The notes below the pieces were generated by a model that did no database searches, was not told the DNA's origin, and worked only from the letters and a program-made list of their open reading frames with translations. Shown piece after piece: positions 58,397 through 64,000 of a stretch of 64,000 bases of DNA; position 1 is the first letter of the stretch, and the number at the start of each line of letters is the position of its first letter. The translations under genes and the position numbers were made by a program. The stretch spans positions 1,669,501 to 1,733,500 of the forward strand of contig NZ_CP036170.1 in the NCBI RefSeq assembly GCF_004295125.1, in the 5' to 3' direction. The DNA is from [Clostridium] scindens ATCC 35704. GTDB lineage: Bacteria > Bacillota > Clostridia > Lachnospirales > Lachnospiraceae.

Positions 58397-58900
58397 TTAT
58401 AGTTGGTCATTAAATTTGTACCCGATGCCCCAGATAGTCAAAATGTACTTCGGCGCATCGGGGTCAGGCTCAATCTTCTTTCGCAGTTTTCGGACAAATG
58501 CCATGATGTTGCTGTCATCCAGCAGATAATCCTCTTCCCAGACTGCGCGATAAATCTGCTCTTTAGTAAAGACCTCGCCCCGATTCTGAGCAAGAAAATA
58601 CAGAATGTCAAACTCTTTTGGGGTCAAGCTGATTTCTGAACCTTTCAGCAGGACCTTTCTGCTTTTCGGATGAATCTCTAATTCTCCAATTAGAATCCCG
58701 TCCGACAAAACACCGGCAGGCAGTTCTGTTTCTTCTGATGCTCCCAAAAGCAAAGAAGATACCTCTCCGCTGATCAGATCCCGGACGCCAGACAGTAAAT
58801 CTTCCACACAGTCACTTTTCGGCGGCTCTTTAATCAGCTTTTCCAGCAGCCAAATTTCAAGGGCGGAATCCATAGGGATAAAACTGATATTCTTTTTCAC
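58397..58900 (-). CDS. Winged-helix transcriptional regulator (OmpR type) without receiver domain
   Basis: The 167-residue protein has a C-terminal OmpR/PhoB winged helix (about residues 85-165: GSEISLTPKEFDILYFLAQNRGEVFTKEQIY in pieces, then IMAFVRKLRKKIEPDP and YILTIWGIGYKF). The first 80 residues are unlike a receiver domain: there is no phospho-acceptor Asp, no Thr and no Lys motif. It starts with GTG, with AAGGAGG 8 bases upstream, 15 bases after the second mgtA. It probably binds the CTTGC repeats in front of mgtC and mgtA. How its activity is set is not apparent. Confidence 0.85.
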   Translation of the reverse strand: MKKNISFIPMDSALEIWLLEKLIKEPPKSDCVEDLLSGVRDLISGEVSSLLLGASEETELPAGVLSDGILIGELEIHPKSRKVLLKGSEISLTPKEFDILYFLAQNRGEVFTKEQIYRAVWEEDYLLDDSNIMAFVRKLRKKIEPDPDAPKYILTIWGIGYKFNDQL

Positions 58901-58915
58901 GATGAATTCCTCCTT

Positions 58916-61579
58916 TCAAATCAACTCCTGGTACTTCTTCTTATAGAAATATTTTGCTACCGTAGTCAACAGCATATACGCAAGCGCTACGATCAGCAAA
59001 AATGCAAAATACCAAAGCGGCAGCATCGTCAGGCCGAACAGCGATGCACCGCTGGTAAAGGTAATGGCTGTAAAGGCAACGATTCCGGCCAGCGTTATGC
59101 AAATCACAGGCGTAGATGACCTGCTCTGCATAAAAGGAACTTTGGGTGTTCGCAGAAAATGCAGGATCAGCACCTGTGTCCACATGGATTCCAAAAACCA
59201 CCCCGTCTGGAACAGTGACACATACTGAAGCTGCAAAGAAGGATCTGTAATATTCAGGTAGGTTGCTCCTCCACACAGCATGGGACACAGGAAATAATAC
59301 AGGAACAGGAAGGTCGCAATATCAAACAAAGAGCTGATCGGCCCGAATGACATCATAAACCGTCCCAAAGTTTTGCCCGACCAATCTCTCGGAGACAGGG
59401 TTTCTTCCTCGTCCACATTGTCCCAAGGCAGAACAATACACAGAATATCGTACAGCAGATTCAGAAGCAGAATCTGGATGGATGTCATGGGCAGAAACGG
59501 CAAAAATGCGCTGGCGCATATGATGGCGAAAATATTACCAAAGTTGGAGCTGGCGGTGATCTTGATGTATTTGAGCATATTGGTAAAGGTCTTGCGCCCT
59601 TCCAAAACACCTTGTTCCAGGACATTGAGATCCTTTTGCAGTAAAACCACATCGGCTGCATCTTTGGCTGCGTCCACTGCCGTGTCCACCGAGATGCCCA
59701 CATTGGCCTCGCAAAGTGCCGGGATGTCATTGACGCCATCACCAAGGAAACCCACCGAGTGACCGTTTTCCCGCAGAGCGGATACCAGACGCACCTTTTG
59801 ACCCGGAGTAAGTTCCGCAAAAACATGGATTTCCTCAACTGCTGTGCGAAGCTCACTGTCTGTCATTTCATCCAGTTTTGCACCGGTCAGCACAGTCTCG
59901 GCAGAGATGCCCACCCGACGACAAACAGACACCGCAATGGCCGCCTGATCTCCCGTCAGAATCTTAGGAGCCACTTTTAGCCTCTTGAGGGCCGCCACGG
60001 ATTCTTTTGCGGTTTGCTTGGGCGCATCAAAGAAGGACAGATAGCCCACCAGAGTCATATTAAATTCGTCAGCGGGTGTGATCTCCCTTTGATGGCCTAC
60101 ATTTTTCCGTGCGATAGCAATGACCTTCATACCCTCCTTTAGCATATCATCTACCACAGAAGATACGCTCTGCATACCATCCTTTTCAATCGGCAGAGTT
60201 TCACCCCGATATTCTACATGGCTGCAACGGGAAACGATATGCCTAATGTCACCTTTCATAATGATCTGGCACTCGCCATCGCTATCTCGCACAAGGGTGC
60301 TGACAAACTTGCGGGCATAGTCAAAGGGAATTTCGTCCGCCTTTTGATACTGGGCCAAAAGGTCGGTATAATGGGTTTCACGCCCGGGCATAGTCTTACA
60401 GGCAAGAATTGCGTTGTCAATAGTGTTGCGAACGCCAGAATGATAGGAACTGTTCAGATATGCCAGATCGAGAACTTCCGTATTTTCATTGCCGAGAATA
60501 TCCATGTAATATTCCAGCAGGATACTTTCATTGGTTAGCGTGCCGGTCTTGTCCATGCAAAGCACATCCATACTTCCAAAGCCCTGCATGGCATTGATGT
60601 CTTTGATAATCGTTTGCTTTTTACTCATGGCAAGGCTGCCCTTGGCAAGGCAGGCTGTAATGACCATAGGCAGCATTTCCGGCATCAGTCCGACGGCCAC
60701 CGACAGAGCGAAAGCAAAGGACTCCAGCCATTTTCCACCTGTGATACCGAGGAGCACAAACACAATCGGCACCAGCACTGCCATGAAGCGAAGCATGACC
60801 CAGGCAATGGAATTGGCACCCTTTTGAAAGGAATTTTTGTCGTCAGAATCGGGCTTTGTAAAACTGCCATACAGAGTGTCTTTGCCGACGGCCAGCACAA
60901 TTCCTTCGCCTTTGCCGCTGATAACAGTTGTTGCCATAAAAGCGAGGTTTTCAAGCTGAGTCAGCGTCTTCTGCTCTCCGTAGCTGAGTTTGCGGCAGTT
61001 CTTTTCAAGGATGGCGCTCTCGCCGGTGATGGCGGCCTGGGAGATAAAGAGATCCGTGCTCTTCGTCAATCTGATATCCGCCGGAACACGATCACCTGCG
61101 GAGAATAGAACGAGATCCCCGATCACTAATTCTTCGGTGGGTATCTCCATTAACTCCCCATCGCGCCTCACCGTGACGCTTTCATGAATCAGGCGGTCAA
61201 GCTGAGCAGCAGCGCTCTTTGCCCGCAACTCCTGAATGAGACGAATGACACCACTAATTAGGATCATGGAAAAGATGATAATGGCAGTAGTAGCGTTTCT
61301 CGCAAAATTGGATGCTACGAAAACATCCGTAATGAGAGAAACAATACCCAGAACAAAAAGAATCACATGAAACGGGTTAATAAATGCCCGTCGCAATCGT
61401 TGCATCATCGTATCATTTTTTCGCTCATTGAAACTGTTCTTTCCATACTTCTCCCGCATCGACTCAATTTGCTCAATGGGCAGCCCATCCGGAGATGCGC
61501 CAATGTCTCGATAGATTTCCGATGGCTCACAGTAAGCGTATTTTTTGATACGACTGTCGAATAGTGTTGCTTTTGACAC
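58916..61579 (-). CDS. Magnesium-transporting P-type ATPase, MgtA family (copy 2)
   Basis: The 887-residue pump has the P-type features: AITGESAILEKN, the phosphorylation motif LCMDKTGTLTNESILLEY, GDGVNDIPALCE and ten membrane segments. The C terminus again shows WFLESMWTQVLILHFLRTPKVPFMQSRS, the MgtA-type ending. It differs from copy 1 mainly in the N-terminal extension. The start is GTG behind AAGGAGG. It heads a transcript with the winged-helix regulator. The promoter carries CTTGC repeats placed as in front of mgtC. Confidence 0.92.
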   Translation of the reverse strand: MSKATLFDSRIKKYAYCEPSEIYRDIGASPDGLPIEQIESMREKYGKNSFNERKNDTMMQRLRRAFINPFHVILFVLGIVSLITDVFVASNFARNATTAIIIFSMILISGVIRLIQELRAKSAAAQLDRLIHESVTVRRDGELMEIPTEELVIGDLVLFSAGDRVPADIRLTKSTDLFISQAAITGESAILEKNCRKLSYGEQKTLTQLENLAFMATTVISGKGEGIVLAVGKDTLYGSFTKPDSDDKNSFQKGANSIAWVMLRFMAVLVPIVFVLLGITGGKWLESFAFALSVAVGLMPEMLPMVITACLAKGSLAMSKKQTIIKDINAMQGFGSMDVLCMDKTGTLTNESILLEYYMDILGNENTEVLDLAYLNSSYHSGVRNTIDNAILACKTMPGRETHYTDLLAQYQKADEIPFDYARKFVSTLVRDSDGECQIIMKGDIRHIVSRCSHVEYRGETLPIEKDGMQSVSSVVDDMLKEGMKVIAIARKNVGHQREITPADEFNMTLVGYLSFFDAPKQTAKESVAALKRLKVAPKILTGDQAAIAVSVCRRVGISAETVLTGAKLDEMTDSELRTAVEEIHVFAELTPGQKVRLVSALRENGHSVGFLGDGVNDIPALCEANVGISVDTAVDAAKDAADVVLLQKDLNVLEQGVLEGRKTFTNMLKYIKITASSNFGNIFAIICASAFLPFLPMTSIQILLLNLLYDILCIVLPWDNVDEEETLSPRDWSGKTLGRFMMSFGPISSLFDIATFLFLYYFLCPMLCGGATYLNITDPSLQLQYVSLFQTGWFLESMWTQVLILHFLRTPKVPFMQSRSSTPVICITLAGIVAFTAITFTSGASLFGLTMLPLWYFAFLLIVALAYMLLTTVAKYFYKKKYQELI

Positions 61580-61614
61580 GAGACAGTCCCTCCTTTATAA
61601 GTACAAGTAAGAAC

Positions 61615-61679
61615 ATTTTAACATAGTGTTATGAAAATGCTATGTTTATATTCTTGCTTTTTTCTTGCAATTTACTTTG
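61615..61679 (-). promoter_or_regulatory. Promoter and CTTGC repeats upstream of the second mgtA
   Basis: On the minus strand TAAAAT (61620-61615) is a -10 candidate. CTTGC occurs at 61653 and 61664 and CTTTG at 61675 (plus-strand reading), a period of 11 bases. The nearest repeat is 33 bases from the -10, against 34 in front of mgtC. Confidence 0.6.
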
Positions 61680-61814
61680 ATGCAGCAATTTCCTATTGAC
61701 TTTTTATTTGCAGGCTACTACTATTTGATCGTGGATGAAACAGGATGGAAGGACATTGCCGATTTGGTCAATCTGATCTATGGAAGCATCCAACTGATCA
61801 GCGCGCAGAAATAA
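61680..61814 (+). pseudogene. C-terminal fragment of an unknown protein
   Basis: A 44-codon frame opens at an ATG with no ribosome site and reads like the end of a longer soluble protein: YYYLIVDETGWKDIADLVNL, then IYGSIQLISAQK. I do not recognise the family. It lies outside any operon and looks like the tail of a deleted gene. Confidence 0.4.
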
Positions 61815-61837
61815 ATCAATATTAAGGAGGCCGAATC

Positions 61838-61945
61838 GTGATTTTTCGCATCTTGCAGGAGTGGCTGGAAAAGAACTGCCTCAGCGAGGCAATAGAGTAT
61901 GGAAGTCACAGCAAAGGAATGGCGAGATATACTTGCCCAAAATAA
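61838..61945 (+). CDS. Small ORF of 35 codons, possibly truncated
   Basis: A GTG start has AAGGAGG 8 bases upstream, and the frame runs 35 codons to TAA, ending 18 bases before the response regulator. It begins MIFRILQEWLEKNCLSEAIE and then loses its helical pattern (YGSHSKGMARYTCPK), which suggests truncation by a deletion joining it to the next gene. No family is recognised. Confidence 0.4.
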   Translation: MIFRILQEWLEKNCLSEAIEYGSHSKGMARYTCPK

Positions 61946-61963
61946 ATCATGGAGGTTGCGATG

Positions 61964-62650
61964 ATGCAGGAGATCTTAGTTCTGGAAGATGACCAGGAAC
62001 TGGCAGAGGGGATAGAGATGGCCCTGATAAGCGATGATCTTTCTTTCACGCTTTGCGGGACGATTAAGGAAGCAAAGAAAATGCAAAGAGAAAAGAGGTT
62101 CGATTTGCTGATTCTGGATATTAATCTTCCGGATGGAAGCGGACTGGAACTTTGCAGAGAGATCAGGAGGGGAAGCAAAGTGCCTATCATGCTTCTGACC
62201 GCCAGGGATATGGAACTGGATATCGTAAAGGGCCTGGAGTGCGGCGCGGATGACTATATCACGAAGCCCTTCAGCCTGATGGTCCTAAGGGCGCGGATCC
62301 GGGCGCTGCTTCGCCGGACCATAGGCGACTCTAAGCAGGAGTATGTAAAGGAGCCGTTTCGTTTCCGCTTTGAATCCATGGAATTCTATAAGGATCATAT
62401 CCCGGTGGAACTTAGCCGCACGGAACAGAGGATCCTGTATCTTCTTGTCACTAACGCGGGCAGGATACTTACCAGGGAGCGGCTGATGGAGTGGGTCTGG
62501 CCGGATGGAACGGAGTATGTGGAAGACAATGCCCTGTCCGTTGGCATCCGGCGTCTGCGGGACAAACTGGAGGATAGCCCCTCCAAGCCGGAATATATAA
62601 GGACCGTATATGGGAAGGGATACATATGGCAGGAATCGCGGGAATCATAA
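61964..62650 (+). CDS. OmpR-family response regulator
   Basis: The 228-residue protein has a complete receiver domain: acidic pair EDD near residue 10, phospho-acceptor Asp in LLILDINLPDGSGL, the Thr in MLLTARD and the Lys in DYITKPFSL. A winged-helix domain (about residues 130-228) ends YIRTVYGKGYIWQ. GGAGG at 61951-61955 suits the ATG at 61964 (8 bases) better than that at 61961. The kinase gene overlaps by 25 bases. With the ABC gene downstream it resembles Bce-type antimicrobial-peptide resistance modules. Confidence 0.93.
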   Translation: MQEILVLEDDQELAEGIEMALISDDLSFTLCGTIKEAKKMQREKRFDLLILDINLPDGSGLELCREIRRGSKVPIMLLTARDMELDIVKGLECGADDYITKPFSLMVLRARIRALLRRTIGDSKQEYVKEPFRFRFESMEFYKDHIPVELSRTEQRILYLLVTNAGRILTRERLMEWVWPDGTEYVEDNALSVGIRRLRDKLEDSPSKPEYIRTVYGKGYIWQESRES

Positions 62651-63531
62651 TTTTATTACTGGACGTTGCCATTCTTGTGCTTGCAAGAGACGGCAGGAAT
62701 AAGAAGAAGGAGATGGAAGTCCTGCTTCAAAGGCTGGATGATGCCCTTGAAGGAGGAGAGGGAGCATATGCGTATGATGAATCTATGGATTCGGCGATTG
62801 CGGACCGGCTGAACAAGCTGCTTAGAAGTTCCAGTATGGGCAAGGAACGGGCGTATCAGGACCGGGACAGGATAAAATCGTTGATTTCCGATATCTCCCA
62901 TCAGATCCGCACCCCTCTTTCCAATATTATGCTGTATACCGGGCTATTGCAGGAAAAGAAACTGGATGGGCAATCCAGGATGCTTGCGGATCAGATACAG
63001 GGGCAGGCAGAGAAACTGGATTTTTTTATGAAAGAACTAATTAGATCGTCATATATGGAGACGGATATGATCGTTGTCAGCCCGCGGACAGCCCCGGTGG
63101 GAGAACTGGTGGACAGGGCCTGCCAGGCAGTAGAGGCGGAGGCGCTGAAAAAGGGGATTTTGATCAGGCAGCCGGAGACGGATCGGATTATCTGCAAGTT
63201 TGATATGAAATGGACTTTGGAAGCAGTGAGGAATATTTTGGAGAATGCGCTGAAGTATTCGCCGGAAGGCTCGGAGGTGGAAATAGAGATCGCTCCAAAC
63301 GAAGCCTTCACCTGCATCAGCATCCAGGATGAGGGCATAGGAATAAGGGAAGAAGAACAGGGGCTGGTATTTGAACGGTTCTACCGTTCCCGGGATGTGA
63401 AGAAGGAGCCGGGAATGGGGATCGGCCTTTATCTAGCCAGAGAAATTATATCCAGGCAGGGAGGGTATATCGAGGCCCGGTCCGAGTATGCCAAAGGGAC
63501 TTGCTTTTGCATCTATCTTCCCAATTTTTGA
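62626..63531 (+). CDS. Sensor histidine kinase
   Basis: The 301-residue kinase has one short N-terminal membrane segment (about residues 4-20) and no extracellular sensor, as in kinases that sense through a partner ABC transporter. The HisKA box is LISDISHQIRTPLSNIML (His near residue 90), the N box is AVRNILENALKYS, and the G boxes are DEGIGIREEEQGLVFERFY and GMGIGLYLAREI. It overlaps the response-regulator gene by 25 bases and pairs with it. Confidence 0.92.
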   Translation: MAGIAGIIILLLDVAILVLARDGRNKKKEMEVLLQRLDDALEGGEGAYAYDESMDSAIADRLNKLLRSSSMGKERAYQDRDRIKSLISDISHQIRTPLSNIMLYTGLLQEKKLDGQSRMLADQIQGQAEKLDFFMKELIRSSYMETDMIVVSPRTAPVGELVDRACQAVEAEALKKGILIRQPETDRIICKFDMKWTLEAVRNILENALKYSPEGSEVEIEIAPNEAFTCISIQDEGIGIREEEQGLVFERFYRSRDVKKEPGMGIGLYLAREIISRQGGYIEARSEYAKGTCFCIYLPNF

Positions 63532-63669
63532 TTGGACACCGCAGGAATGTGCTTCGGCACATTCTTTTTCTGTTAAAATTGTCACATTTGAGAAAGAATT
63601 GAGAAAGAAGCATTTGCTATATTATTTCCAGGCGCCGGATGGCGTTAGTATAAGTTATGGAGGTATGAC

Positions 63670-64000
63670 ATGAACATATTGGTTACAGAGAACTTAAAGA
63701 AGTACTACAGGATGGGGGAAAATGTGGTAAAGGCTTTGGATGGCGTCAGTATTTCGATTCAGCAGGGGGAATTCCTGGCGATAGTAGGCAAGTCCGGAAG
63801 CGGCAAATCCACGCTGCTTCATATGCTGGGAGGATTGGATCGGCCGACCTCTGGGAAAGTCATGATCGAACAGAAAGATATATCTTCCATGGATAAAGAC
63901 GAACTTACGATATTCCGCCGGAGGAAGATTGGATTTGTATTCCAGAATTATAACCTTCTTCCGCTGATGAATGTATATGAGAATATTGTTCTTCCCATCA
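63670..64000 (+). CDS. ABC transporter ATP-binding protein, 3' end outside the window
   Basis: The first 110 residues are visible. They include a typical start (NILVTENLKKYYRMGENVVKALDGV), Walker A (VGKSGSGKSTLLHMLGG) and the Q-loop region FVFQNYNLLPLMNVYENI, all of the MacB/LolD/Bce branch. GGAGGT precedes the ATG. It follows the two-component system by 138 bases and presumably precedes an FtsX-type permease beyond the edge. A role in peptide-antibiotic sensing or resistance is inferred from this arrangement. Confidence 0.88.
   Translation, partial: MNILVTENLKKYYRMGENVVKALDGVSISIQQGEFLAIVGKSGSGKSTLLHMLGGLDRPTSGKVMIEQKDISSMDKDELTIFRRRKIGFVFQNYNLLPLMNVYENIVLPI

Overview
The window looks like chromosome of a Lachnospiraceae member (Clostridium cluster XIVa, in the general range of Clostridium scindens, Dorea or Blautia). 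I infer this from gene content: an indirect tRNA-Asn route (archaeal-type AspRS plus GatCAB) behind a T-box, a Firmicutes-type GalT, DUF5721, DUF4358 and DHHW proteins, a CIRCE element and a Firmicutes LexA box. The species cannot be fixed from the sequence alone. I see no rRNA, CRISPR array, intact insertion sequence or phage genes.

Left part (1-22200): a pentapeptide-repeat protein cut by the window edge and a GNAT acetyltransferase; a LysR regulator divergent from a sodium-dependent amino-acid transporter; a decayed LytTR regulator; an AIM24-family protein; an AraC regulator divergent from galK-galT; an alcohol dehydrogenase fragment; dinB behind a LexA box; a Gld-type ABC exporter operon; a CLC chloride carrier; then a T-box whose specifier reads AAC (Asn) ahead of aspS, a 46-residue small ORF, gatC, gatA and gatB.

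Middle part (22280-30300): a more AT-rich stretch. It opens with a PurF paralog that lacks the N-terminal catalytic Cys. A compact operon with its own promoter and GntR regulator follows: RpiB-like and TPI-like isomerases, a KdgT-type permease, a metallo-beta-lactamase-fold hydrolase, a Tm-1-like/UPF0261 ATP-binding protein, a class II aldolase, GntR and a His-less HPr-like protein. I infer a catabolic route for a four-carbon sugar or sugar acid. No kinase of a known family is present, and this operon is the best candidate for an undescribed system here.

Next (30300-53800): the scar of a duplicated ABC exporter locus beside an intact MacB/FtsX pair; CIRCE-controlled htpG; an SGNH-DUF4358-MBOAT-DHHW set probably acylating a surface polymer; a pseudouridine synthase, a divergent NAD-dependent ligase, ClpX, a cation/proton antiporter, a subtilisin-like protease, an LspA-like protein, a D-2-hydroxyacid dehydrogenase; tRNA-Gly, tRNA-Pro and tRNA-Ala; three small proteins; and a C39-like peptidase.

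Right part (53900-64000): a magnesium-transport locus on the minus strand with two MgtA-type P-ATPases, MgtC, a winged-helix regulator without a receiver domain, three small membrane proteins and a structured mgtA leader with a 30-codon ORF. Matching 11-bp-period CTTGC repeats lie at the same distance upstream of the mgtC and second mgtA promoters. Then come small ORF remnants, a two-component system and the start of a Bce/MacB-like ABC transporter that leaves the window.
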